Source of the DNA: an uncultured Desulfovibrionaceae bacterium
GTDB lineage: Bacteria > Desulfobacterota > Desulfovibrionia > Desulfovibrionales > Desulfovibrionaceae
Length of the DNA: 64,000 bases
NCBI GenBank assembly: GCA_944325195.1
Contig: CALUZB010000004.1
Location: forward strand, 124,001-188,000
Direction of reading: 5' to 3'
Numbering within the stretch: position 1 is the first letter of the stretch; each line of letters begins with the position of its first letter. Shown piece by piece: positions 27,367 to 35,583 of the stretch. The notes under the pieces were generated by a model. The model searched no databases, had not been told where the DNA came from, and saw only the letters and a program-made list of their open reading frames with translations. The position numbers and the translations under genes were made by a program.

Positions 27367-27441
27367 AAGGTCAAAGTTTTAAAGTCCGTATAGACCTGAA
27401 TGCTTGTTAGTCTGCCTGACCATATATATCAAGGAGAAAGC

Positions 27442-27903
27442 ATGAGCAAATCCTACCCTGTCTTGATATTCGGCCTGATGTTAGGGCTGTCCCTGATAGC
27501 TCTCAATACCCCTGCCTATGGAGAAGAACAAATGAATCATATTCTACCGGTTAAAGTACGGTTATTATTCAATGGTCAGGAAGCGGTAGTTTCCCTTTCG
27601 GACAACCCGGCAAGCCGGGATTTTATTGCTTTGCTGCCCCTGACCATGACCTTTGAGGACTACAACCGAACTGAAAAAATCAGCACTCTGCCCCGCAAAC
27701 TGAATATAAACGGCGCCCCCTCAAGCTGTGACCCGGTTGTGGGAAGCTTCACCTATTACGCTCCCTGGGGCAACCTGGCCATTTTCTACCGCGATTTCAG
27801 GCATTCCCCGGGACTGGTTCCGTTGGGACAGGTGGAATCCGGTCTGGAAGAGCTTACTGCTCAACCTGGTGAGTTTACGGTGCATCTGGAAATTATGGAC
27901 TGA
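27442..27903 (+). CDS. Exported cyclophilin-like domain protein
   Basis: A 153-residue protein with a signal peptide (MSKSYPVLIFGLMLGLSLIA start; likely cleavage after PAYG, about residue 25). The mature part resembles the cyclophilin-like fold family (Cyclophil_like2): VKVRLLFNGQEAVVSLSDNPA, FIALLPLTMTFEDY, and the late GNLAIFYRDF with GLVPLGQVESGLEEL. These are not known prolyl isomerases and their substrate is unknown. ATG 27442 follows AAGGAGAAAGC; an upstream in-frame start at 27400 lacks a site. It is the first gene of a LysR-linked operon with a cupin and a CMD-type protein, all exported. Confidence 0.85.
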   Translation: MSKSYPVLIFGLMLGLSLIALNTPAYGEEQMNHILPVKVRLLFNGQEAVVSLSDNPASRDFIALLPLTMTFEDYNRTEKISTLPRKLNINGAPSSCDPVVGSFTYYAPWGNLAIFYRDFRHSPGLVPLGQVESGLEELTAQPGEFTVHLEIMD

Positions 27904-28029
27904 ACTGTCCATGACAAACAACGCTTACAAAACATTATCAGCGGGCAAGTCAGACCGAACAGTCACTGCAACAGCACTATAAATCTGTTCTCGCTTAACA
28001 GAAGAGCAAGAAAATAAAGGAGGCAACAT

Positions 28030-28545
28030 ATGAAGTGGACAAAGCTGATTATAGCAGTCGCAATTTTTGTGCTTGGACTGGTTCCCATTGCCGGCGCATC
28101 TGAAAACTCGCCCCAACCCAAACAGACGGAGGTAAACATGAGCGGCATTCAGGAAATTTTCCCAAGGGGTGGAGCCAACACGGCTTATGCCCAGTATTTT
28201 GTAGGCAACAGCTACCTTAATATGCTGACGACACAAGGAGTGGCAATAGGTAATGTGACCTTTGAGCCCGGTTGCCGCAACAACTGGCATATTCACCATG
28301 CCGACAACGGTGGCGGACAGATCCTGCTGTGCACAGCCGGGCGCGGTTGGTACCAGGAATGGGGCAAAGCCGCCCGGGAACTGCACGCCGGCGATGTAGT
28401 GGTTATTCCCGCCGGGGTCAAGCACTGGCACGGTGCGGCTAAAGACAGTTGGTTCGTGCATCTGGCCGTTGAAGTCCCGGGAGAAAAAACCAGGAATGAG
28501 TGGCTGGAGCCGGTTAGTGAGGCCGACTACAACAAACTTCCATAG
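28030..28545 (+). CDS. Exported cupin-domain protein
   Basis: A 171-residue protein with a signal peptide (about residues 1-23, cleavage near IAGA|SEN). It is a single cupin: motif 1 FEPGCRNNWHIHH with HxH ligands (about 78-90) and motif 2 GDVVVIPAGVKHWHG (about 121-135) with the third His. The glutamate often found in motif 1 is Gln (GGGQILL). It resembles the small Mn/Fe cupins found beside or fused to carboxymuconolactone-decarboxylase domains, some of which are hydroxynitrile lyases. Reaction here unknown. It lies 126 bp after the cyclophilin-like gene and 81 bp before the CMD gene, with AAAGGAGGC upstream. Confidence 0.88.
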   Translation: MKWTKLIIAVAIFVLGLVPIAGASENSPQPKQTEVNMSGIQEIFPRGGANTAYAQYFVGNSYLNMLTTQGVAIGNVTFEPGCRNNWHIHHADNGGGQILLCTAGRGWYQEWGKAARELHAGDVVVIPAGVKHWHGAAKDSWFVHLAVEVPGEKTRNEWLEPVSEADYNKLP

Positions 28546-28626
28546 ATCACGGCTGCAAACGCACAATGTCTGGCAAACAACGCCCGTTCCCGCAGTCGCT
28601 GCCCCGCCCGGCAGAGGAGAAGATTT

Positions 28627-29361
28627 ATGAAAAGAACACTGAATATTCTTGCCTTATTATGTTTAGCCGCAGGCTTTTTTATGCCTGCCCCGGAGGTGCA
28701 AGCCATGAATAACCAAGCGTTGACCCCTAAACAACAAAGCATCATTGTCATTTCAGCATTCACAGCCAACGGCAACCTGGAAAAACTGCAAACCGCCCTG
28801 AACCAGGGCCTCAATGCCGGGCTGACCGTCAATGAAATCAAGGAAATACTGGTGCAACTCTATGCCTATGCGGGTTTTCCCCGCAGCCTTAACGGCATCA
28901 ATACTTTTATGCACGTCATGGACGAACGCAAAGCCAAAGGCATTGTCGATGTGGAAGGCCGCGAGCCCAGCCCCATGCCTGCCGACTGGAATCGCGACGA
29001 GTACGGAGCACAAACACGGGCAAAGCTCAGCGGCATGGAAAACATTCCTGCTCCCAGCGGATACCAGCTTTTCACGCCCGTCATCGATACCTTCTTAAAA
29101 GAGCACCTGTTTGCCGACATCTTTGCCCGCGACAACCTGGATCACCAAAGCCGTGAACTGGCCACTATCTCCACTCTGGCCAGCATCCCCGGGCTTGGCG
29201 CGCAACTCCAGTTTCATCTGAACGCCGCCATGAACACCGGCCTGAGCGAAGCTCAGATGAAAGACTTCATCGCAGTGCTGGCCGAACATGTGGGCCAGGC
29301 GGAAGCCGATGCTGCCAACTCTGTGCTGACCCTTGTCCTCGCTGAAAGGGCCAAACAATGA
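28627..29361 (+). CDS. Exported carboxymuconolactone decarboxylase-like (AhpD-fold) protein
   Basis: A 244-residue protein with a signal peptide (about 1-26, PEVQA|MNN). Two tandem CMD/AhpD-fold domains follow: about 35-115 (VNEIKEILVQLYAYAGFPRSLN split) and about 150-240 (QSRELATISTLASIPG, then LSEAQMKDFIAVL). The redox CxxC of AhpD is absent (YAYAGFPR in its place), so a peroxidase role is unlikely; gamma-carboxymuconolactone decarboxylase-like or unknown chemistry fits better. The export signal is uncommon for this family. Last gene of the LysR-linked operon; AGGAG precedes the ATG. Confidence 0.88.
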   Translation: MKRTLNILALLCLAAGFFMPAPEVQAMNNQALTPKQQSIIVISAFTANGNLEKLQTALNQGLNAGLTVNEIKEILVQLYAYAGFPRSLNGINTFMHVMDERKAKGIVDVEGREPSPMPADWNRDEYGAQTRAKLSGMENIPAPSGYQLFTPVIDTFLKEHLFADIFARDNLDHQSRELATISTLASIPGLGAQLQFHLNAAMNTGLSEAQMKDFIAVLAEHVGQAEADAANSVLTLVLAERAKQ

Positions 29362-29521
29362 AGATACAGCGCTATGAATGAATGTATACCCGTAGGCCGC
29401 ATTATGCTTACATGGCTTTAAGCGTAAATCACGAATAAACCCAGCAATTGCTGTTGTAATCAAGTCCGATTGCTTATCAGCAACAAACGCTGAGGAAATA
29501 GGCTTTATCGGTTAACCACAC

Positions 29522-29550
29522 TTGACCAATGACTAACTATAGCTTATGAA
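29522..29550 (+). promoter_or_regulatory. Promoter of tRNA-Arg
   Basis: TTGACC (29522-29527), a 17-base spacer, TATGAA (29545-29550). A start about 7 bases on would be just ahead of the tRNA at 29566. Confidence 0.7.
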
Positions 29551-29565
29551 ACAAACATGTTGTTT

Positions 29566-29642
29566 GCGCCAGTAGCTCAGTTGGATAGAGCAACGGCCTT
29601 CTAAGCCGTAGGCCACGGGTTCGAATCCTTTCTGGCGCGCCA
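29566..29642 (+). tRNA. tRNA-Arg(TCT)
   Basis: A 77-base tRNA. The acceptor GCGCCAG pairs with CTGGCGC, followed by discriminator G and encoded CCA. The D arm is GCTC/GAGC, the anticodon stem ACGGC/GCCGT with loop CTTCTAA (anticodon TCT, decoding AGA), and the T loop TTCGAAT. The T stem ACGGG/CCTTT has one C-T mismatch and one G-T pair, weaker than usual. A terminator follows directly. No integrase gene is near. Confidence 0.95.
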
Positions 29643-29650
29643 GTAAATTC

Positions 29651-29682
29651 AAGAGCTTATGACAAAGTCATAAGCTCTTTTA
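29651..29682 (+). terminator. Rho-independent terminator after tRNA-Arg
   Basis: AAGAGCTTATGAC and GTCATAAGCTCTT form a 13-bp stem with an AAA loop (29651-29679), followed by TTTA. Confidence 0.85.
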
Positions 29683-29878
29683 TTATTCACCAACCGTTCA
29701 GGCTGAACCAGGGACAGGTTGTGGGCGCGTTCTGTCACACGTAATGAAAATTTCAATCATGCGCAATAAAAATGAGGAACGCGGTTAACTGCGTAAAGTC
29801 TGACCTCCATAGCGGAGAGACCGGGTCTTAGTTGCCGGTGCCGGTATCTGAGGCAAAGAATATCACCTCCAACACATA

Positions 29879-29913
29879 TTTTCGCCACCTCACAAACTCG
29901 AAGGTGGCGAAAA
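29879..29913 (-). terminator. Hairpin after the AsmA gene, probable terminator
   Basis: TTTTCGCCACCT (29879-29890) pairs perfectly with AGGTGGCGAAAA (29902-29913). It lies about 42 bases after the AsmA stop on the minus strand. A/T-rich arms on both ends suggest a bidirectional terminator, though no long U-run follows the stem. Confidence 0.55.
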
Positions 29914-29954
29914 GATTATCTTAGCTATGACTTCCATTTGCAGGTAAGCACTGG

Positions 29955-32054
29955 TTACTTGCCAAACAGCTTGCCCAGCCCCCGTTTAATTTCTCTGTCA
30001 ATTTTCTCTTCCAGACTCCTGTTTTCTTTCCCATTACTGTCCTTATTTAACAGCTTTTCAGCGCCCTTGCGCAAGTTTTCAGGATCAGAGAGCATGGCTC
30101 CCGCGTCAAGAGTATAGCTCAAATCAGAAAACGGCCCCGAAATCCGAACGGGCAAATTCGCGGAACGGGTCTCAACCGTAACTAAATAATTCAAAGAACC
30201 GGCCCCGATATTGACAGTACCACTGCCCTTTCCGCGCCCTAACGACGTATCAAAAATCATATCGCTATTATTGAACACGCCCGCGGCTCCAACAAAAGAC
30301 GCACTGAAATTATTCACCTTGGCGTCAATGCCTTCAACGGACTTGATTTTGGAATCCGCGGTCAGGTTAATCCGGGGAAGTTTGAAGTCTTTCAAGCTTC
30401 CTTTTGCTGAAACTTTCAGACTGCCGCCCAGACTTCCCAACAAGGCTTTGGCTTTCAGGCCCTTTCCTCTGAGATCTGCGCTCAGGTCCGCTCTGCCGTC
30501 CATTTGCTCCTTGCCGGTCAACACCTTCAACATCTGCTCTATAGCGATTTGTTTTGCGTTGACTACAAGCCGCATATCCGGCGTTTCTCTCCGCAAATCC
30601 GCAATAACCCGGCAATTCCAAGCAGCAGAAGCAAAATCCATACTCAACGGATCAAGACTGTACACGGCTTTTTCGCCCAGCAACCTGGTCTTTAGGTTCC
30701 GGAACTGCATTCCCTTCACGTCCAGTTGACCTAAGCTTAAGTTTACAGCCAGTCCTAAATCCGGCGGATTATACTCGTGTTTCCCATTATCATTTCGTCC
30801 ATTTTCCAAATCGACATTTTTCTCCTCAACACCAGCCGCGCTCTCTCCAGAGGCACTTTTTCCGGCTTCTTCAGGCGCCGGCAAATAACTGTCCAGGTTA
30901 ACGGCATCGATAACCAGTCCGCCTGAAACCACCGGAGAACTGCCCCCCATAAAAAGCAAATCGCCGTTGATGTTGGTCGAGTCCAGTTTTATGATTAAAT
31001 CTGAAAGCTTTATCGTATTATCAGCGCCGCTGCTCAGTTGAGCATTGAGCGAAAAATCACGCAGAGCGTTAGGGGCGGCAAAATCCGGAACAATACCAAA
31101 CATATTCAGCAACTGCCGTACATCGCTTTGCACGTTTAACGGGCCGCTAAAGCTCTGCTGAGCGAAATTCCCCTTGCCCGACAACACAACCTTACTGTCA
31201 GCAAGGGTCAATACGCATTGGCGCACATCGAGCCTGTCTTCCGCCACGTTTGCGCTCAATTCAACTCCAGCTTCATTTTGCTGCAACAGTCCGCCGCTGG
31301 AGATGAACTTTCCGCTTATCTGAAAAATTTCAAAATTCCCGGCGTCAAGAAAGTTGAACCGGCCATGCAAACTCAAATTTCCATTAAGTTTGGGGGAGGG
31401 GATATCAATAGCGGCCGCAAAATCCAACTCAATGTCTTCCCCAACTTCCAAGCGCCCTGTATTCAGGCTGATATTGGAAATGCCGTAAGACTTCGCTGAA
31501 CGGACATCGGTGTAATTAATGCTGGAATCGGCCAGCATCACACTGCCGATACTCCATTTTCTGCTCTGTTGCGTTTTTTCTTCCACTATTACAGCTTCAT
31601 TCTCTTTGCTCTCTTCAGCGGCAACAGCCGAATCAGCATTGGAAGCACCCCTGAACATCCAGTTGCCGATTCCGTCGTCCTTCAACAATTCGAGCCTGAG
31701 CGCGTCAATCCGCACATCGCCCACCTCAATATCTCCCCGAATCAAGGGAATCAGCTTTAATTCAATGCCCAACTTCCCGACACTGAGCAGGTTCTCGGCA
31801 AGAGGTTTGAATTGTTCAGGGTTTTCAATGCTTACATCTTCAGCTTCAAATCCTATCCAGGGAAAAACAGAAACGGAAAAAGCACCGCCGAAGTTAACCC
31901 TCATGCCTGTATGCTCGGCTATCAGCTCAGTTAAATACCCTTTATATTCATCCGCGTTATTGCTGATGTAAAAGCCGACTCCAAACAGAAAGAGCGTCCC
32001 CAGAACCAATACCGCGGCAACGGAAAATGCGAAAATCCTGATTTTTTTAGGCAT
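29955..32054 (-). CDS. AsmA-family envelope protein
   Basis: A 699-residue protein with one N-terminal transmembrane helix (about 7-31) and a long, beta-rich periplasmic part. The N-terminal AsmA signature is present (TGMRVNFGGAFSVSVFPWIGFEAEDVSIENP in pieces, about 49-80), as is the C-terminal AsmA block (MDGRADLSADLRGKG, about 517-531, through the GKGSGTVNIGAGSLNYLV region). Relatives help outer-membrane assembly or lipid transport between membranes. A charged Glu/Asn-rich segment near 390-425 looks like a linker. It is transcribed alone between SRP RNA and tRNA-Arg. Confidence 0.88.
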   Translation of the reverse strand: MPKKIRIFAFSVAAVLVLGTLFLFGVGFYISNNADEYKGYLTELIAEHTGMRVNFGGAFSVSVFPWIGFEAEDVSIENPEQFKPLAENLLSVGKLGIELKLIPLIRGDIEVGDVRIDALRLELLKDDGIGNWMFRGASNADSAVAAEESKENEAVIVEEKTQQSRKWSIGSVMLADSSINYTDVRSAKSYGISNISLNTGRLEVGEDIELDFAAAIDIPSPKLNGNLSLHGRFNFLDAGNFEIFQISGKFISSGGLLQQNEAGVELSANVAEDRLDVRQCVLTLADSKVVLSGKGNFAQQSFSGPLNVQSDVRQLLNMFGIVPDFAAPNALRDFSLNAQLSSGADNTIKLSDLIIKLDSTNINGDLLFMGGSSPVVSGGLVIDAVNLDSYLPAPEEAGKSASGESAAGVEEKNVDLENGRNDNGKHEYNPPDLGLAVNLSLGQLDVKGMQFRNLKTRLLGEKAVYSLDPLSMDFASAAWNCRVIADLRRETPDMRLVVNAKQIAIEQMLKVLTGKEQMDGRADLSADLRGKGLKAKALLGSLGGSLKVSAKGSLKDFKLPRINLTADSKIKSVEGIDAKVNNFSASFVGAAGVFNNSDMIFDTSLGRGKGSGTVNIGAGSLNYLVTVETRSANLPVRISGPFSDLSYTLDAGAMLSDPENLRKGAEKLLNKDSNGKENRSLEEKIDREIKRGLGKLFGK

Positions 32055-32227
32055 AACCCGCCTCCTTGCAATACATATTCACCAGGACAGAACTATAGCC
32101 TATCCGTTCATGGCGGGCAAGCCGCCTTCACTTTACTCTTAAACGAATTCAGTACTGCGGCAATCCCGGCGGGATTTCATATACAGCTTAACAGCTTGAA
32201 AAATTCAGCCCTCGCTTATCTTTGAAA

Positions 32228-32256
32228 TTGACACACAGCCGCAAGGTTGTTAGATA
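32228..32256 (+). promoter_or_regulatory. Promoter of SRP RNA
   Basis: TTGACA (32228-32233), a 17-base spacer, TAGATA (32251-32256). A start 7-8 bases downstream coincides with the 5' end of the SRP RNA. Confidence 0.8.
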
Positions 32257-32263
32257 GAAAAAA

Positions 32264-32348
32264 GAAGCCGGGCGGCGGAATTCCTGCCAACCCTGTCAGG
32301 CCCGAAAGGGAGCAGCAGTAACAGTTGAATTCCGGGTGTCCGGCTCCT
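32264..32348 (+). ncRNA. ffs: Signal recognition particle RNA (small bacterial type)
   Basis: The conserved helix-8 core is present: CCAACCCTGTCAGGCCCG, the GAAA tetraloop, then AGGGAGCAGCAGTA, which binds Ffh. The ends pair as AGCCGG with CCGGCT and CGGAATTC with GAATTCCG. About 85 bases, the Alu-less 4.5S type. Promoter upstream and terminator just downstream are both seen; exact ends are estimated. Confidence 0.93.
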
Positions 32349-32353
32349 GGAAG

Positions 32354-32381
32354 GCGCGAGTCGGCAGATTCGCGCTTTTTT
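32354..32381 (+). terminator. Terminator of SRP RNA
   Basis: GCGCGA (32354-32359) pairs with TCGCGC (32370-32375) and is followed by six T. Confidence 0.85.
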
Positions 32382-32452
32382 ATGGGGTTCTCCCATCAAT
32401 AACTATCGCCGGAAGCCTCCTCACCCACCCTCTGTCCCTGCACTTCTACCGT

Positions 32453-32462
32453 CCCCCCCCCC
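32453..32462. repeat. C10 homopolymer just upstream of the hflX promoter
   Basis: Ten C in a row ending 9 bases before the -35 hexamer at 32472. Long enough to slip in replication. Confidence 0.6.
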
Positions 32463-32471
32463 AATACCTGC

Positions 32472-32500
32472 TTGACAGAAACAAGAGCACCTTTTAAGTT
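32472..32500 (+). promoter_or_regulatory. Promoter of hflX
   Basis: TTGACA (32472-32477), a 17-base spacer, TAAGTT (32495-32500). The transcript would begin near 32507. Confidence 0.65.
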
Positions 32501-32570
32501 TCCCTAATGCAAAAAAACGACGATATCGGGGTTAGCCATAGCTGCTAAAATTCACGGCAATATCCAGGGC

Positions 32571-34412
32571 TTGAAAGCTCTGGAACGCAAAGCTCTTGAG
32601 CGACTGTACAGCAGACGCTATACTGCCGCGGCAGGATTTTCCATTGAGCAGGCGCGTGAGCTGTGCTCGCTCTCACGCAGGCTGGGCCGCCAGATCGGCC
32701 TGCTCATCAACCGCCAGGGCAAACCTGAGTATGTTATTCTGGGCACTGCCGCCGGCCTGCTTATTCCCCCGCTGGGACGCTCCCGGCTGGGGCAGTCACG
32801 TTTGCGGGGGCTTGGCCTGTTGCATACGCATCTTTCCGACGACGATATCAGTCAGGAAGATTTGATGGACCTGCTTTTCTTGCGTCTGGACTTTCTTTCA
32901 GTGTTACAGGCGGATAAAACAGGCGCTCCCAGATTTTTCCAATATTCCCATCTCCTGCCCGCGCCTGGAACAGAATCCCCCTATTATCTGAGTCCGGCTC
33001 TTCCAATGGAAGAAATAGAGCTGAACCTGAAGGCTCAAATTGAAGCTGTTGAGCAGGAAATGTCCTCTCGCCAGAACGAGATATGGTACGACAAGTGTGC
33101 TGCCCGCGTCGAAAAAGCAAAGAAAGAGGCCGCGGCCCGCCGCTCACGCCAGACCCCGAAACCGGTTGGGGCCGGGCGGGCTATTCTGGTCAGTGTGAGC
33201 AAGTCCGCCCGCAAAATGCAGGAACGCTTTTTGGAAGAACTCGCAGAGCTGGCCGCAGCCGCCGGAGTTGAAGTGTGCGGACAAATGCTTTACCGCCCTT
33301 CCGAGCATCAGCGCAGTGCCAGCCGATTGCTTTTGGGCGAAGGACGGTTGGCGGAGCTTGAGGTGCTGGCACTGAAGACAAGGGCAGACATGATTATTTT
33401 TGACGGCGAACTCAGTCCGGCCCAGATTGATTATCTCGCCCGCATAACTGAGCGAAAAGTGTTGGACCGCACCATGTTGATTCTCGACATTTTTTCCCAA
33501 CGGGCCAATTCGCGGGCCGGTAAATTGCAAGTGGAGCTGGCACAGTTGGAATATGCCCTGCCCAGGTTGGCGGGGCGAAATGCGGGGCGAGCCATGGACC
33601 GTCTGGCCGGCGGCATCGGAGGCAGAGGCCCGGGCGAAACCAAACTGGAGCTCGATCGACGTCGCATACGCGCCCGCATGGCTAAAATCAAACTGGAAAT
33701 CAAAAGTCTGAGCCAACAGCGGGGGCTGGCCCGCAGCCGACGCGAGCAGGCCGGCTTGCCGGTGATCTGTCTGATAGGTTATACAAATACAGGCAAGTCA
33801 ACGCTGTTGAACAAGCTGACCCAGTCAAACGTGTATGTGGAAAACCAGATGTTCGCAACACTGGATTCAACAGCAAGACGACTTTTTGTGCCGGGCAGCC
33901 CCAAATCTGCAACTAATCCGGAAACAAGCCCTTGGCATTCAAACGCACCTGTCCCCACATCGTCCGAGCTGGAAACAGTGATTACCGACACCGTAGGGTT
34001 CATCCGCGATTTGCCGGGCCCTTTACGCGCCGCGTTCACCGCCACTTTAGAAGAATTAAATGGGGCCAGTCTGCTGGTACATGTAGCCGACGCTTCTCAT
34101 CCGGATCTTGACCTCCAAATCGAATCTGTACAAAAAATCATCGTTGAGCTGGGGCTGGACTCCATTCCCTGTCTGCTGGCATTGAACAAATGGGACCTGC
34201 TCTCGCCGGAAAAGTCGGTAAAAACTGACCCGGACGCGGAAAATGCTTCGGCAGACAGAATGCTTGCAATTCTGGAACGCTATCCCCAGTCTGTGCCTAT
34301 ATCCGCCGCGCAAGGATTGGGGCTGGACTTTTTAAAACAAAAAATGGCCCAACTTATCTGTACCGCCGCGGAATATGTTCCACAGTTTTTCACTGAAGAC
34401 TGTGTGAATTGA
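32571..34412 (+). CDS. hflX: GTPase HflX, long N-terminal form
   Basis: A 613-residue ribosome-associated GTPase that splits stalled or heat-damaged ribosomes. Domain order: an N-terminal extension (about 1-190), the HflX ATP-binding-like domain (about 200-300, with DMIIFDGELSPAQ), the linker GGRGPGETKLELDRRRI (about 347-363), then the G domain with G1 GYTNTGKST (about 402-410), G3 DTVGFIRDLP and G4 NKWD. The start is doubtful: TTG 32571 is the first standard start, but homologous sequence seems to begin at ATA 32538 (IAAKIHGNIQGLK), behind GGGG and downstream of a good promoter. The long extension and internal insert (SPKSATNPETSPWHS, near 455) are typical of Desulfovibrionales. Confidence 0.93.
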   Translation: MKALERKALERLYSRRYTAAAGFSIEQARELCSLSRRLGRQIGLLINRQGKPEYVILGTAAGLLIPPLGRSRLGQSRLRGLGLLHTHLSDDDISQEDLMDLLFLRLDFLSVLQADKTGAPRFFQYSHLLPAPGTESPYYLSPALPMEEIELNLKAQIEAVEQEMSSRQNEIWYDKCAARVEKAKKEAAARRSRQTPKPVGAGRAILVSVSKSARKMQERFLEELAELAAAAGVEVCGQMLYRPSEHQRSASRLLLGEGRLAELEVLALKTRADMIIFDGELSPAQIDYLARITERKVLDRTMLILDIFSQRANSRAGKLQVELAQLEYALPRLAGRNAGRAMDRLAGGIGGRGPGETKLELDRRRIRARMAKIKLEIKSLSQQRGLARSRREQAGLPVICLIGYTNTGKSTLLNKLTQSNVYVENQMFATLDSTARRLFVPGSPKSATNPETSPWHSNAPVPTSSELETVITDTVGFIRDLPGPLRAAFTATLEELNGASLLVHVADASHPDLDLQIESVQKIIVELGLDSIPCLLALNKWDLLSPEKSVKTDPDAENASADRMLAILERYPQSVPISAAQGLGLDFLKQKMAQLICTAAEYVPQFFTEDCVN

Positions 34413-34612
34413 ACCTGTTATCCTGTTATGCCGGAAGCCGTAATTTCCGCGGAAGAATGCGGAAGAATCCGCTTCAGGGGCCGGGAACAGCCAAGGTCTT
34501 GATTTTTTTGTAAAATAAGACAATATTAGAGTTCAGGCTTGTCCGCTGCCTTATTGTCAGCTCGAAATGCCGCTTAAAGCATCTTATTCTGCCATGTGCC
34601 CGAGGTTACAGG

Positions 34613-35338
34613 ATGTGCACCTTCAAGTCAGTTCAAAATCACACCCAATGGCTGCTTTCGCCGGAGGGACGTGTTTCACTTAAGCAGAAAAAAAAGCTGT
34701 TGGAATTTCTGCTTTCCGGCTGGCCCAGACGGGGGTGTACCGTGCTGGAAGTGGGGTGCGGCACAGGCATTTTTCTGGAGAAACTCTGGGAAGCCGGCCT
34801 TGACCCTTCCGGACTGGAAGAAAACCCGGAACTTTTGGATTGCGTGCGTAAGCACATGGGCTCAAAGGTTGACCTCCACCTCAGTAAATATACGGCTCTT
34901 CCTTTTGACGATGACGAATTTGACTACGTTGCTCTTATTTCCACCTTTGATTTCACCTCCGACCCGGAACCGGTTCTCGCCGAGGCTTTCAGAGTAGCCC
35001 GGCGAGGTTTGTTGATCTTTTTCAATAACTCCTGGTCGTTAGCCCGGTTGAGAAAAAAAATGAATCGCGGCCCGGAGCATACCCGAAAATTCGACTATAT
35101 CTGTCCATTCAACATGTTTCGCCTGTTGCGCAAAATTATGGGCAAAAACTACTGCCGCTTCCGCACCACTCTGCTGGGCCCGCCTGATATTTGGCGAGAG
35201 AACGCACCGTTGGCATTTATTAACCATTTTTTAACCCCGCTTCCGTTCGGAGCATTGGCCGGTGTGCGCATTGATCTGGCTCCACCGGCAGCAGGCACGC
35301 TTCTGCCCTTGCCGGTAGGCTCACCCGATCCGGTATAA
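34613..35338 (+). CDS. Class I SAM-dependent methyltransferase
   Basis: A 241-residue protein with the methyltransferase fold. Motif I VLEVGCGTGIFLEKL is at about 44-58, the acidic loop GLEENPELLD at about 67-76, and the post-II segment ALPFDDDEFDYVALIST at about 95-111. The substrate is unknown; it resembles UbiE/Methyltransf_11 proteins. The C-terminal 40 residues are Pro-rich and end in the usual PPAAGTLLPLPVGSP type tail. GAGG lies 7 bases before the ATG. Not linked to hflX in an obvious way. Confidence 0.85.
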   Translation: MCTFKSVQNHTQWLLSPEGRVSLKQKKKLLEFLLSGWPRRGCTVLEVGCGTGIFLEKLWEAGLDPSGLEENPELLDCVRKHMGSKVDLHLSKYTALPFDDDEFDYVALISTFDFTSDPEPVLAEAFRVARRGLLIFFNNSWSLARLRKKMNRGPEHTRKFDYICPFNMFRLLRKIMGKNYCRFRTTLLGPPDIWRENAPLAFINHFLTPLPFGALAGVRIDLAPPAAGTLLPLPVGSPDPV

Positions 35339-35583
35339 AGCGCACCATCCGGAATATTGGGCAATGCGGTCTTCTTCATGTACCGGGACATTTCGGCATT
35401 GATTATTATCGCTGCGTTGAAAACAAAATGCCTCACCCATACGCACAATCACTGCAGGCCGGCTCCTGTCGTTAAGCAACGACTCCCGGCAGACTCAGGT
35501 AGTTAAGTTTTTTTCTTATCTTCCGATAAGTAGTGAGACCCAACTGCCTCAACGGCTATTGGGCTGGAAATCTGAGGTGAAAA

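Noticed and set aside
29566-29700. tRNA-Arg as an integration site for a mobile element
   Set aside because: No integrase, no repeated tRNA 3' end and no foreign-looking genes follow; the next sequence is an ordinary terminator.
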